A stretch of DNA of 64,000 bases from JAEYXS01 sp943367715 (GTDB lineage Bacteria; Verrucomicrobiota; Verrucomicrobiia; Limisphaerales; JAEYXS01): NCBI GenBank assembly GCA_943367715.1, contig CALRJY020000034.1, positions 1-64,000 of the forward strand. Direction: 5' to 3'. Below, in pieces: positions 34,596 to 44,519 of this stretch. Within the stretch, counting starts at the first letter, position 1, and each line of letters starts with the position of its first letter. A program made the translations under genes and the position numbers. The notes beneath the pieces were generated by a model. The model made no database searches and had not been told where the DNA came from. It was given only the letters and a program-made list of their open reading frames with translations.

Positions 34596-35315
34596 ATGAT
34601 CTGGATCGGCACCTCAGGCTTTCAGTATCCGGAATGGAAGGGGATTTTTTACCCGGAGAAGATGCCTCCGGCCAAGATGCTGGCCTATTACGCCCAACAT
34701 TTTCCGACCACCGAGATAAACTACACGTTCCGGCGATTGCCGAGCGACAAAACGCTCGCCAACTGGATCGCCCAGACGCCCGAACTGTTCCGCTTCACGT
34801 TGAAAGCGCCGGAAACCATCACACACCACCAACGGCTGAAAGATTGCGGCGCGATCATGGAACGATTCGCGGAAGCGGCACGGAAGCTCGGCAACAAACG
34901 CGGTGCATTGCTGTTCCAATTGCCGCCCTATCTCAAATGTGATGCCGTCAGGCTGGAGGATTTTCTCGCGGTGTTTCCCCCAGACCTCGTTCCCGCGGTC
35001 GAGTTTCGCCACGCCTCCTGGTTTACGGATGAGGTGTTTGAGACATTGCGGAAACATCAGGCGGTGTTGTGTATCGCGGACACGGAAGAACTCACCACGC
35101 CCAAAGTATTCACGAGCGATCGCGCAGCTTACTTCCGCATGCGCCGCGTGCATTACACGGAGAAGGAATTGCAGGAATGGGCCGATGCCATCCGGGAGCA
35201 AGCGAATCGACTGGCGGATATCTATGTCTATTTCAAGCACGAAGAAGCGGGAACAGGCCCGAAGCTCGGGAAGGAATTGATGAAACTGCTCGGCCCTCGG
35301 CATTTGCCCGAATAA
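34596..35315 (+). CDS. DUF72 family protein (YecE-like)
   Basis: A 239-residue cytosolic protein with the family's start IWIGTSGFQYPEWKG and FYPEKM..KMLAYYA, then EINYTFRRLPS, and FRFTLKAPETITH later. The family has a TIM-barrel-like fold and conserved acids but no proven reaction; some members have been suggested to act in DNA or nucleotide metabolism. It is not linked to its neighbours by a tight operon. Probably single, with about 120 bases of promoter space on each side. Confidence 0.85.
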   Translation: MIWIGTSGFQYPEWKGIFYPEKMPPAKMLAYYAQHFPTTEINYTFRRLPSDKTLANWIAQTPELFRFTLKAPETITHHQRLKDCGAIMERFAEAARKLGNKRGALLFQLPPYLKCDAVRLEDFLAVFPPDLVPAVEFRHASWFTDEVFETLRKHQAVLCIADTEELTTPKVFTSDRAAYFRMRRVHYTEKELQEWADAIREQANRLADIYVYFKHEEAGTGPKLGKELMKLLGPRHLPE

Positions 35316-35400
35316 CCGGCGGATTCCATTCGTCCAAAGCGTTCGACCAAGCATGATTGACGCTTTTCAACGCCGCCAAACTAAGGCTAAATTACCAGCC

Positions 35401-38400
35401 ATGTCCCCAGTCTTGCGTCGTGCACTGAGCGTCTCGACCGCCGGCGCCCTGTTATGGGCTCTGGCCACGCCGGATTTTTCCGTGGCAGCAACCAGTCGCA
35501 AGCCGGCAAAAAACGCGCTGACCTTCGAGAAAGATGTGCGGCCCATTCTCAAGGCCCAATGTTTTGAGTGTCACGGTGAGGGTGAGAAGCTGAAAGGTGG
35601 TTTGGACCTGCGCCTGCGTCGCACCTTGGTTCAAGGTGGCGAATCCGGTGCCGGCATCATTCCCAATAAGCCCACGAAGAGTCATCTATTGGAATTGGTG
35701 CGTTCGGGCGAGATGCCGCCGCGGGACAAGAAGCTCACGCCGGAACAGATCGGCATCATCGAGCAGTGGATCGTGGATGGAGCGAAAGTGGAGCGTGAGG
35801 AACCGGCGGCGTTGCCCGTCGGGACGATGGAGATCACGGCGCAGGAGCGGGCGCATTGGTCCTTCCAGTCGATCAAGCAGTCTCCGGTTCCTGAGACCAA
35901 GTCACGCGATCGTGCGCGCACGCCTATCGATGCTTTTCTGGTCGCGGCCCAGCGAGAACGCAAACTGAGTTTCTCGCCGGATGCCAGCCGTCTTTCGCTA
36001 GTTCGCCGTGCTTACCTTGATCTCACCGGTCTGCCGCCATCGCCGGAGGATGCGGAAAAGTTTGTGAATGACTCAGCTCAGGATGCGTATGAAAAGCTGA
36101 TCGAGCAGTTGCTAGCATCTCCTCAATACGGCGAGCGGTGGGGACGTCATTGGTTGGATGTCGCAGGCTATGCGGATTCCGATGGCTACACTGATGTCGA
36201 TACGGTGCGGCCCTATGCTTACAAGTATCGCGACTACGTCATCCGTTCGTTCAACGCGGACAAACCCTTCAGCCAGTTTCTGACGGAACAGCTCGCGGGT
36301 GATGAACTTGCGGGTGCTCCGTATCCGAATCTCGCGCCGGACAAGCTGGAGCAGCTCGTGGCCACTGGTTTTCTGCGTATGGGTGTAGATGGCACGGCAT
36401 CAGGTGGCATCGACCAGGACCTCGCGCGAAATCAGGTGATCACGGACACGATCAAGATCGTTTCCACTTCGGTGCTCGGCCTCTCCGTCGGTTGTGCACA
36501 ATGCCATGACCACCGTTATGACCCGGTCACGCAGGAGGATTATTACCGGATGCGCGCCATCTTCGAGCCCGGTTACGACTGGAAGAAATGGCGGAATCCG
36601 AATCAACGACTCGTCTCCCTCTACACGGCAGAAGATCGAGCGAAGGCGGCGGAAGTGGAGAAAGAAGCGCAAACACTGGTCACTGAGCGTGATGCCAAGC
36701 AGAAGACGTATATCGAAGAAGCGTTGGTGAAGGAACTGGAGAAGTTTCCGGAGGAACAACGAAAACAACTGCGAGCGGCACTGGATGTGCCTGCCGCCAA
36801 ACGGACGCCGGAACAGGTGCAACTGCTCAAGAGCAATCCGAGCGTGAACATCTCGCCGGGCGTGCTCTACCAATACAATCAGAAGGCGGCGGATGAAATC
36901 AAAGCCTACGACCCGAAGATCACGGCCATCCGCGCGAAGAAGCCGGTAGAAGATTTCGTGCAGACGATGACGGAGGTGCCGGGGCAAGTGCCCGTGACGT
37001 ATCTGTTCCATCGCGGTGAACATCAGCAGCCCAAGCAGGCGATCAAGCCAGGTGAGCTGGGCATCCTGCGGCCTGCGACTGGCTATGCAGAGATTCCTGA
37101 GAAGAATGCGACGTTACCTACCTCTGGCCGTCGGTTGGCTTATGCGCAATGGCTGACCAGTGAGCAACATCCGCTTGTCGCCCGCGTGTTCGTGAATCGC
37201 GTTTGGCTCCATCATTTCGGCCGTGGGCTCGTCAATACGCCCGCTGACTTTGGCTTCACGGGTGAGAAGCCTTCCAATCCAGAATTGCTGGATTGGCTGG
37301 CGGCGGAGTTCCGCAAACAGAACTGGAGCGTGAAGTGGCTGCATCGCACGATCATGCTCTCCACGGCATATCGCCAATCCTCCGTGCGAGATGCCAAGAA
37401 ACTGGCGATTGATCCCGACAACCGTTTCTACTGGCGCAAACCTATTCAGCGACTCGATGCCGAAGCGGTACGTGACAGCGTGCTCAAGACGAGTGGCGCA
37501 TTGAATCCCAAGATGTTCGGTGCGCCGGTGCCGGTGAAAGAAGATGCGGTGGGGCAGATTGTGGTGGGCATCGACAGCAAGGGAGAGTCGAACACGCCGG
37601 GCAATGACGTCGCCATAGGCGAGGAAGAGTATCGTCGTAGCGTTTACGTGCAGGTGCGCCGCAGTCGACCTCTGGCGATGCTCAATGTTTTCGATGCGCC
37701 GGTGATGGTGGTCAATTGTGAGAAGCGCAATTCGTCCACCGTCGCGCCGCAATCGCTCATGTTGATGAATAGTGATTTCATCATCAAACAAGCGGGACTG
37801 TTCGCTGACCGGCTTAAGCGTGAAGTGGGTGATGATCCGGTGAAACAGGTGGAACGGGCGTGGCGGATCGCGTTCGGTCGCAGTCCTGGGGCAGAAGAGA
37901 AACGCATGGCTGTTGGGCTACTATCTGAGCAGGCGATCGAAGTGGAGCGGCGCAATGTGGAGGAGCATCCGTGGCAGTATGGTTTTGGTGATTACGATGC
38001 CACGAACCGTGTGTTGAAGAATTTCACTCCCTTTTCCCAATGGAGCGGTAATGCGTGGCAAGGCGGAAAGAAACTGCCGGATGACAAGATCGGCTGGGCG
38101 TTTCTGAACTCGGGTGGCGGGCATCCGGGAACGTCGGCATTCTCGCCGGTGCGTCGGTGGATTTCGCCCATTGATGGGACCATTACGGTCAGCGGAGGTT
38201 TGGGACACAGTTCATCGGCGGGCGATGGCGTGCGCGCCTGGGTCTTGCACAGCCGTCTGGGGCCGCAAGGCGAATGGATTGCGCATAATACTCATAAGGA
38301 AACAACAGTAGCGCGTATCGAAGTAAAACGTGGCGACGTCCTGGACTTCGGTGTGGATTGCCAGCGTGATGAAAATGCGGATTCATTCAACTGGGCGCCG

Positions 38401-38556
38401 ACAATCGTCCCCGTGAATCCCGCCAAGAGCACTCGCGAATGGTCCGCACAGGCGGATTTCTCAGGGCCGTTCAAACCAGCGGTCGCCAGCCGGCGCGCTT
38501 TGACGAGCCTGTGTCAGGCGTTGCTAAGCGCCAATGAATTCCTGTATCTTGATTAA
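35401..38556 (+). CDS. Planctomycete-type cytochrome C with DUF1549 and DUF1553
   Basis: The start at 35401 (MSPVLRRALSVSTAGALL) follows a signal peptide; the product has 1051 residues. A planctomycete cytochrome (PSCyt1) appears first with the haem motif CFECHGEGEKLKGGL. Next is DUF1549 (PSCyt2; FLVAAQRERKL, YLDLTGLPPSPEDAE, RWGRHWLDVAGYADSDGY), then the link AQCHDHRYDPVTQEDYY, and DUF1553 (PSD1; GRRLAYAQWLTSEQHPL, RVFVNRVWLHHFGRGLV). In PVC bacteria this protein always pairs with DUF1501, as here (next gene 7 bases on). Role: outer-membrane or periplasmic redox/carbohydrate-use complex; not experimentally settled. Confidence 0.93.
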   Translation: MSPVLRRALSVSTAGALLWALATPDFSVAATSRKPAKNALTFEKDVRPILKAQCFECHGEGEKLKGGLDLRLRRTLVQGGESGAGIIPNKPTKSHLLELVRSGEMPPRDKKLTPEQIGIIEQWIVDGAKVEREEPAALPVGTMEITAQERAHWSFQSIKQSPVPETKSRDRARTPIDAFLVAAQRERKLSFSPDASRLSLVRRAYLDLTGLPPSPEDAEKFVNDSAQDAYEKLIEQLLASPQYGERWGRHWLDVAGYADSDGYTDVDTVRPYAYKYRDYVIRSFNADKPFSQFLTEQLAGDELAGAPYPNLAPDKLEQLVATGFLRMGVDGTASGGIDQDLARNQVITDTIKIVSTSVLGLSVGCAQCHDHRYDPVTQEDYYRMRAIFEPGYDWKKWRNPNQRLVSLYTAEDRAKAAEVEKEAQTLVTERDAKQKTYIEEALVKELEKFPEEQRKQLRAALDVPAAKRTPEQVQLLKSNPSVNISPGVLYQYNQKAADEIKAYDPKITAIRAKKPVEDFVQTMTEVPGQVPVTYLFHRGEHQQPKQAIKPGELGILRPATGYAEIPEKNATLPTSGRRLAYAQWLTSEQHPLVARVFVNRVWLHHFGRGLVNTPADFGFTGEKPSNPELLDWLAAEFRKQNWSVKWLHRTIMLSTAYRQSSVRDAKKLAIDPDNRFYWRKPIQRLDAEAVRDSVLKTSGALNPKMFGAPVPVKEDAVGQIVVGIDSKGESNTPGNDVAIGEEEYRRSVYVQVRRSRPLAMLNVFDAPVMVVNCEKRNSSTVAPQSLMLMNSDFIIKQAGLFADRLKREVGDDPVKQVERAWRIAFGRSPGAEEKRMAVGLLSEQAIEVERRNVEEHPWQYGFGDYDATNRVLKNFTPFSQWSGNAWQGGKKLPDDKIGWAFLNSGGGHPGTSAFSPVRRWISPIDGTITVSGGLGHSSSAGDGVRAWVLHSRLGPQGEWIAHNTHKETTVARIEVKRGDVLDFGVDCQRDENADSFNWAPTIVPVNPAKSTREWSAQADFSGPFKPAVASRRALTSLCQALLSANEFLYLD

Positions 38557-38563
38557 GCATTCC

Positions 38564-40015
38564 ATGAACCCGTTTGAGCATTACAGCCGTCGCCGTTTTC
38601 TCGCCCGGAACGCCATGGGCATCGGCGGAGTCGCGCTGGCGTGGATGATGCAACAGGAGCGTTTGCTGGGGACACCGGCGAAGGTCATCGGCAATCGTCC
38701 GAGCTTCGATCTGAAACCGCGTCAGCCAGACTTTGCGCCGCAAGCCAAAGCGATGATCTCTCTGTTCATGCATGGCGGGCCGAGTCACATGGACCTGCTC
38801 GACCCAAAGCCGGAGCTGACGAAGCGCAGTGGGGAGGATTACGCGGGGGAAGTGACATTCAGCTTCGTGAATCGGGCGAGTAAGAAACTGCTCGGCAGTC
38901 CGTGGAAGTTCAAGAAATGCGGTCAGAGCGGCACGGAGGTTTCGGAGCTGCTGCCGCACTTCGCGGAGATCGTGGATGATGCGTGCGTCATCCGGTCCAT
39001 GCATACGGATATCAATGGGCACGAGCCGTCCATCTGGTCCATGAATACAGGTCGTGCGCAGCCGGGGCGGCCAGCGCTAGGTTCGTGGCTCACGTATGGG
39101 TTGGGTTCCGTCAGCCAAAATTTGCCGGCGTATCTGGTGCTGACTGATCCCGGCGGTTTGCCCGTGGATGGCGTGCGCAATTGGTCCAATGGCTGGATGC
39201 CGCCGATCTATCAAGGCACGGTCGTTCGTCCGACGGAACCACGCATCTTGAATCTCGATCCGCCACCGGAGTTGAAAGGTTCGTTGCAGGATCAGAATCT
39301 GACGTTCCTGGAGAATCTCAATCGTCTGCATCTGAAACAGCATCCGGGTGAGGCGGATTTGGAAGCGCGCATCGCGAGCTATGAACTGGCCGCGCGCATG
39401 CAAACGGCGGCGAAGGAAGCGCTCGATTTCTCCGGCGAAAGCGAAGCCACGAAGAAGCTTTATGGTCTCGATAATCCGGTGACGCGCGAATACGCCACGC
39501 GTTGTCTGTTAGCACGGCGATTGGTGGAACGGGGCGTGCGCTTCGTGCAGCTCTTCATCGCCGGACAGATCTGGGATAATCACGAGAGCATCCAGAAGGG
39601 GCTCGTCTCCTGCTGCCAGAAGACGGACCAACCGACGGCAGCCTTGGTGAAAGATTTGAAGGCGCGCGGGCTGCTGGATACCACGATCGTGCATTGGGGT
39701 GGCGAGATTGGTCGCTTGCCGGTCACGGAGAATCATGGTGCGGCAGAGAAGGCGGGGCGCGATCATAACGGCCAGGGCTTTTCCACATGGTTAGCAGGCG
39801 GTGGCATCAAGGGCGGTATGACCTATGGCGCGACCGATGAGTTCGGCCACAAGGCGGTCATCGACAAGGTGAGCCCGCAGGATTACCACGCCACGTTGCT
39901 CCATCTCTTCGGCATGGATCATCAGAAGATGATCTTTCATAGCAACGGGCAGGAGCAACGGCTCACCGACAACAAACCGTGTCGCGTAGTGAAGGAGATT
40001 TTGCGTTACGGTTGA
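38564..40015 (+). CDS. DUF1501 domain protein (Tat-exported)
   Basis: The start at 38564 (MNPFEHYSRRRFLARNAMG) has a twin-arginine signal SRRRFLARN; 483 residues. The DUF1501 core shows ISLFMHGGPSHMDLLDPKPEL, WSMNTGRAQPGRPALGSWLT, and HWGGEIGRLP, a fold like the alkaline-phosphatase/sulfatase superfamily. DUF1501 occurs with the DUF1549/DUF1553 protein. The gene follows it by 7 bases and should be co-translated. Its end overlaps the P450 gene on the other strand by 10 bases. Substrate unknown. Confidence 0.93.
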   Translation: MNPFEHYSRRRFLARNAMGIGGVALAWMMQQERLLGTPAKVIGNRPSFDLKPRQPDFAPQAKAMISLFMHGGPSHMDLLDPKPELTKRSGEDYAGEVTFSFVNRASKKLLGSPWKFKKCGQSGTEVSELLPHFAEIVDDACVIRSMHTDINGHEPSIWSMNTGRAQPGRPALGSWLTYGLGSVSQNLPAYLVLTDPGGLPVDGVRNWSNGWMPPIYQGTVVRPTEPRILNLDPPPELKGSLQDQNLTFLENLNRLHLKQHPGEADLEARIASYELAARMQTAAKEALDFSGESEATKKLYGLDNPVTREYATRCLLARRLVERGVRFVQLFIAGQIWDNHESIQKGLVSCCQKTDQPTAALVKDLKARGLLDTTIVHWGGEIGRLPVTENHGAAEKAGRDHNGQGFSTWLAGGGIKGGMTYGATDEFGHKAVIDKVSPQDYHATLLHLFGMDHQKMIFHSNGQEQRLTDNKPCRVVKEILRYG

Positions 40016-41166
40016 GAGGGTGCGGAGCGTGGTGTCAGTTTGACTGTCAACGAATCATACCCGAGCGTCCGCTCATAAGTGGCCTCGTGCTCCACGCGTT
40101 CTTTGGCGGAGATAATGGTGATGCCTTGCAACTTCTGGGCGCAGAGACGAAGCAAGGTGCGCAGGATGAGCCGTGCATGCGGTGCACCGAGACAAAGATG
40201 TTCACCGAAACCAAACGTCAGGTGCGGATTGGGTTTGCGATCAAGGCGAACTTCGTGCGGCTTGTCGAAGGCGGCTTCATCGAAATTCGCCGAGGCCCAG
40301 CAGAGGGCGACACGTCCATCCGGCGGCACGGTGACGCCTTTTACATCTGTCTCTTCCGGACAAACGCGGCCGATGTGCGTGAGCGGCATGTAAACACGGA
40401 AGAATTCCTCGCTCGCATGCGTCACGCGGCTGAGGTCCGCACGCAGGTATTCCAACGCCTCTGGATGCGCGGCGAGATAACCGATCGCACAAGAGATGGT
40501 GTGGATGATGGTGTCGCGACCACCAGCAAAGGCGATATTCGCGAAGCCGAGCATTTCCTCGCGCGTGAGCGGGCGGCCTTGGAAGGTCGCCTTGGTTAAC
40601 GCGCTGAAGAAGTCCTCGCCGGGATTGGTCGTAGCGCGCTCGAACTGTTCACGCAGATATTTGTCGAGGCCGGTTTCATTGCTCAAGCCACCACCCGCCA
40701 CGCGAAACACATGCACGCCCCAGCCGATCCATTTGTCCGCCTCGGATTCAGGCACGTTCAGCAGATACGTCAGCGCCCGCGATTGCAGCGGCAACGCGAA
40801 ATCTTTAATGACATCGAAGGAGTCCTTGCTCATCGCGTCCGTGAGCAACTCACTTATCATCGCTTCAACTCGTGCGATAAAGGCAGGGTCTTTCGGCCGT
40901 TGAAAGAACGGCTCGGCTATGGCGCGATAATCGCCATGCTCCGGCGGATCAACCTCGAGAGGCAACTGGCGAACTTTGCGCACCGCTTCCTCCGATGGGA
41001 TCGGCACGCGGAAAGGGGCATCGGAACTGAACGTTTGCCAGTTCTTTGCCGCGCTCCGCACATCAGCGTGACGCAGAAGCATGGGCAGATTCTCGCCTTG
41101 GAACGGGCATTTCAAAACGCCGTCTTTCTGCCGTGCTTCACGAAATGGGTCGGATACTTCGCTCAT
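40006..41166 (-). CDS. Bacterial cytochrome P450
   Basis: A soluble bacterial P450 of 386 residues. The haem-ligand loop FGFGEHLCLGAPHARL is near residue 335-350, with the Cys in the proper place. The I-helix AFAGGRDTIIH is near 215-225 (Arg in place of the usual A/G-G-x-D/E-T position spacing; Thr retained). The ExxR pair is RVCPEETDVKG region/EALEYLRADLSR near 240-260. It would oxidise an unknown small substrate with electrons from ferredoxin, but no ferredoxin or reductase gene is close. It overlaps the DUF1501 gene tail-to-tail by 10 bases. Confidence 0.85.
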   Translation of the reverse strand: MSEVSDPFREARQKDGVLKCPFQGENLPMLLRHADVRSAAKNWQTFSSDAPFRVPIPSEEAVRKVRQLPLEVDPPEHGDYRAIAEPFFQRPKDPAFIARVEAMISELLTDAMSKDSFDVIKDFALPLQSRALTYLLNVPESEADKWIGWGVHVFRVAGGGLSNETGLDKYLREQFERATTNPGEDFFSALTKATFQGRPLTREEMLGFANIAFAGGRDTIIHTISCAIGYLAAHPEALEYLRADLSRVTHASEEFFRVYMPLTHIGRVCPEETDVKGVTVPPDGRVALCWASANFDEAAFDKPHEVRLDRKPNPHLTFGFGEHLCLGAPHARLILRTLLRLCAQKLQGITIISAKERVEHEATYERTLGYDSLTVKLTPRSAPSQP

Positions 41167-41297
41167 GATGCAGCTCGTTGACTCAATAATTATGACTTAA
41201 CGCAGCTTGCCGCCCAGCCCCCTGCCGGTCAATGGCTCCCACTCTCAAGTTATATGGCACCGAATGCCACAAACTCCCCGGATCCTGAGCGAGTCAG

Positions 41298-42656
41298 TTA
41301 CACCAAACGCCAGCCCTTGCGATATTCGCGCGTGATGAATTTATCTGCTTCGGGCACGGACCAGTCGCGCATGGCGGCGGCGTCCCAGTGCAGTTTGCGG
41401 CCGACCCGATACGCCACGTTACCGAGATGATTCGCCTCCGTGAGCCAGCCGGCGTAATCGAAATTCGACAACGCTTTCGGGCCGCCTTTGCAGGCATCAA
41501 GCCACTCCGCGTGATGCGTCGCCGGGCTGGGGAATACTTGCGGTGGACGTTGGAATCCCTCGAAGTCCTTTTCGGGCAGCAGAACGTGTTTGCTGTAATT
41601 CGTCAGCAACATGCCTTTGCTGCCGATGAACAGCACGCCGTCCGACCATTGGGGAATCTTGTTCTCCTTCCAGATCGTGGGCTTGTCCTCGCCCTGATAC
41701 CACATGCACTTCACTGGCGGCATATCACCGCGCGCGCCATATTCATACGCCACCGTGAGTGAGGCCGGGGCGATCTCCGGATGCGCCGTCTCCGGATGAA
41801 ATGCCTCGATGGTCGACGGTGCTTTCAGCTTCAGCGCCCAGAAGGCGAAGTCGTTCCAGTGCGAACCCAGATCGCTCATCGTGCCGTTGCCGAAATCCCA
41901 CCAGCGATACCACTTCGGCCCCGGAAAATAGACCTCGTGATAAGGCCGGTCTTGCGCCGGGCCGAGCCAGAGTTCCCAGTTCAAGCCCTTCGGCAGATCC
42001 ATCGTTTCCCGTGGCCGATCTGCCACATACACGCGATCTTGGTTCTTCTCGGAGGCCGCTTTGCTCTGCAAACCCCACGCCCGTGATACCCACGTATGCG
42101 ATTCATGCACTGGCCCGATGGCCCCCGCATGGATCAACTCCACCACGCGCCGCATATTCGGCGAGGAATGCATCTGGTTACCCATCTGCGTGGCCACACC
42201 CGCTTTGGCGGCAGTTTCACGAACGAGGCGCGCCTCCCAGATATTGTGCGTGAGCGGCTTCTCGCAATACACATGCTTGCCCGCCTTCAGCGCCATCATC
42301 GTGGCCAGCGCATGCGTGTGCTCACACGTCGCCACGGTCACCGCATCGAATTCCTTCGCATGATCGAAGAGCTTGCGAAAGTCATCGATCTTCCGCGCGT
42401 TGGGATATTGCTTGGCGGCGGCATCCAAGTTCACCTCATTCACATCGCACAACGCCACGATGTTCTCCCCGGCACAACCGGCGATACTAGCGCGTCCGCG
42501 TCCGCCTGCACCGATGATGGCGATGTTCAACTTGCTGTTGAGGTTTTGCCCTCGCACAAACGCCGGTGCCGCGATGAGCGCAGTGGCGGCAGCCAGGGTG
42601 GTCTTGGCAAACGCACGGCGGGAGATGCCGCGAATGGCAGGAGACGTGGCTTTCAT
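41298..42656 (-). CDS. Gfo/Idh/MocA-family oxidoreductase (Tat-exported)
   Basis: Start 42656 (MKATSPAIRGISRRAFAK) gives a Tat signal (SRRAFAK, then hydrophobic helix ending in VRGQ); the frame extends upstream into non-conserved sequence. The 452-residue protein has the Rossmann motif IAIIGAGGRGRASI, then GKHVYCEKPLTHN (family EKP) and GNQMHSSPNMRRVVELI. Such exported dehydrogenases are common in PVC genomes and act on sugars or cyclitols; the NAD cofactor may be tightly bound. Nearby P450 is on the same strand, about 130 bases downstream. Confidence 0.92.
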   Translation of the reverse strand: MKATSPAIRGISRRAFAKTTLAAATALIAAPAFVRGQNLNSKLNIAIIGAGGRGRASIAGCAGENIVALCDVNEVNLDAAAKQYPNARKIDDFRKLFDHAKEFDAVTVATCEHTHALATMMALKAGKHVYCEKPLTHNIWEARLVRETAAKAGVATQMGNQMHSSPNMRRVVELIHAGAIGPVHESHTWVSRAWGLQSKAASEKNQDRVYVADRPRETMDLPKGLNWELWLGPAQDRPYHEVYFPGPKWYRWWDFGNGTMSDLGSHWNDFAFWALKLKAPSTIEAFHPETAHPEIAPASLTVAYEYGARGDMPPVKCMWYQGEDKPTIWKENKIPQWSDGVLFIGSKGMLLTNYSKHVLLPEKDFEGFQRPPQVFPSPATHHAEWLDACKGGPKALSNFDYAGWLTEANHLGNVAYRVGRKLHWDAAAMRDWSVPEADKFITREYRKGWRLV

Positions 42657-42753
42657 GGGGGGTAGTTTGCGCGAATAGGTGTATGCGGTCAATGATGGGG
42701 AGAGCCGCGCTCCTGTCGTGCCATAGGTCGCCTCAGTGCGTATCTGATGCAAC

Positions 42754-42782
42754 GAAAAAGCGGCGGTCACTTGACCGCCGCT
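42754..42782 (-). terminator. Rho-independent terminator of carB 5' half
   Basis: On the minus strand a near-perfect stem AGCGGCGGTCA / TGACCGCCGCT with a two-base loop is followed by CTTTTTCG, immediately downstream of the gene ending at 42811. Arms at 42759-42769 and 42772-42782. Confidence 0.9.
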
Positions 42783-42810
42783 TGCTGAAATATTTCTAAT
42801 CGTTCGAGCG

Positions 42811-44316
42811 TTAAGCCACACTCGCCGCCAGCTCTTCTTCCACGTCCACGATCTCGCGGATCTGCGTGAGGAACCATGGGTCGATCTTAGTCAGGTTGAA
42901 GATGTCGCCCACGGTCATGCCGGCGCGCATGGCGTGGCGGATGTAGAAGATGCGTTCGGCGTTCGGCACGCTGAGTTTACGGCTGATGACGTCGCGCGGC
43001 AGAATCTCGCGATCGCCATACACTTCGGTGCCGATGCGCCAGGCCTTGCCATCCGCGCCCAGACCGCTGCGGCCGATCTCCAGGGAGCGCAGGCACTTTT
43101 GCAGCGATTCCTTGAACGTGCGCCCGATGGCCATGGCCTCACCCACGGACTTCATCTGTGTGGTGAGCGTCGCATCGGCTTGCGGAAATTTCTCGAAGGC
43201 GAAGCGCGGGATCTTCGTGACGACGTAATCGATGGTCGGTTCGAAGCTCGCCGGAGTTTCGCGTGTGATGTCGTTCTTTATCTCGTCCAGCAGGTAGCCC
43301 ACGGCCAGCTTCGCGGCGATCTTCGCGATGGGGAAGCCCGTCGCCTTCGACGCCAGTGCGGAGCTGCGGCTCACGCGCGGGTTCATCTCGATGACGATCA
43401 TGCGGCCCGTCTGCGGGTCCACGGAGAACTGGATGTTCGAGCCGCCCGTCTCCACACCCACTGCGCGGATCACGGCGAACGAGGCGTCGCGCATGATCTG
43501 GTATTCCTTATCCGTCAGCGTCTGGATGGGCGCCACGGTGATGGAATCGCCCGTATGGACGCCCATGGGATCGAAGTTCTCGATGGAGCAGATGATGACG
43601 CAATTGTCCGCCCGGTCGCGCATCACCTCCATCTCGTATTCCTTCCAGCCGAGCAACGATTCCTCGATGAGGACTTCGCTGACCGGGGAGAGGTCCATGC
43701 CGCGCTTGGCGATCTCTTCAAACTCATCGCGATTGTAAGCGATACCGCCACCCGTGCCGCCCAGCGTGAACGCGGGCCGGATGATGAGCGGGAAGCGACC
43801 GATCTTTTCCGCCACCGCCCAAGCTTCCGTCATGTTATGCGACGTGCCGGAGATGGGCACATCCAGACCGATCTCGAGCATCAGGTCTTTGAAAATCTGG
43901 CGATCTTCACCCTTCGTGATGGCCTCGGCCTTCGCGCCGATCATCTCGATGCCGTATTTATCGAGGATGCCCTTGCGATGCAGGGACATGGCGGTGTTCA
44001 ACGCCGTCTGGCCGCCGAGCGTGGGGAGCAATACCAATTTGCCCGTCGCACCCAAGCGTTTCAGCTCGTCCAATTCCCGCACAATGATCTTCTCAACTGC
44101 CTCAGGCGTAATCGGTTCAATATACGTGCGATCGGCAAACTCCGGGTCCGTCATGATGGTGGCCGGATTGGAGTTCACGAGGATGACGCGGTAGCCTTCC
44201 TCGCGCAGGGCTTTGCAGGCCTGGGTGCCGGAGTAGTCAAACTCGCACGCCTGGCCGATGATGATCGGACCCGCGCCGATGATAAGAACCGAGTGAATGT
44301 CTGTGCGCTTTGGCAT
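42811..44316 (-). CDS. carB: Carbamoyl-phosphate synthase large subunit, N-terminal half (split)
   Basis: Encodes 501 residues that match only the first half of the ~1070-residue CarB. The ATP-grasp carboxyphosphate domain (MPKRTDIHSVLIIGAGPIII; ITKGEDRQIFKDLMLEIGL; EVLIEESLLGWKEYEMEVMR; VIEMNPRVSRSSALASKATG) is complete. The oligomerisation region begins but stops at EEELAASVA. The other half is encoded at 53543-55342 on the same strand, about 9.2 kb away. The product should pair with the second half and the small subunit CarA (not seen) to make carbamoyl phosphate for arginine and pyrimidine synthesis. Both halves look intact, so it seems a functional split. A strong terminator follows. Confidence 0.92.
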   Translation of the reverse strand: MPKRTDIHSVLIIGAGPIIIGQACEFDYSGTQACKALREEGYRVILVNSNPATIMTDPEFADRTYIEPITPEAVEKIIVRELDELKRLGATGKLVLLPTLGGQTALNTAMSLHRKGILDKYGIEMIGAKAEAITKGEDRQIFKDLMLEIGLDVPISGTSHNMTEAWAVAEKIGRFPLIIRPAFTLGGTGGGIAYNRDEFEEIAKRGMDLSPVSEVLIEESLLGWKEYEMEVMRDRADNCVIICSIENFDPMGVHTGDSITVAPIQTLTDKEYQIMRDASFAVIRAVGVETGGSNIQFSVDPQTGRMIVIEMNPRVSRSSALASKATGFPIAKIAAKLAVGYLLDEIKNDITRETPASFEPTIDYVVTKIPRFAFEKFPQADATLTTQMKSVGEAMAIGRTFKESLQKCLRSLEIGRSGLGADGKAWRIGTEVYGDREILPRDVISRKLSVPNAERIFYIRHAMRAGMTVGDIFNLTKIDPWFLTQIREIVDVEEELAASVA

Positions 44317-44519
44317 GTTACAAAAATCTTCGTTCTGATGACGTCAGATTACCCCGCTCCACGGGTTGTGCCCGACAAATCAAAACGCCCCGGATGAAAC
44401 ACCGAACGGGCAAGAATGGGAAGGAGAAGTTTTTAACAGGCGGGGAATGTAACAATGCCGCCCTTCGGCTAATGCCGTGGGAGCAACCATCTATTGGCCA
44501 GTCGATGCAATCGACCGAC

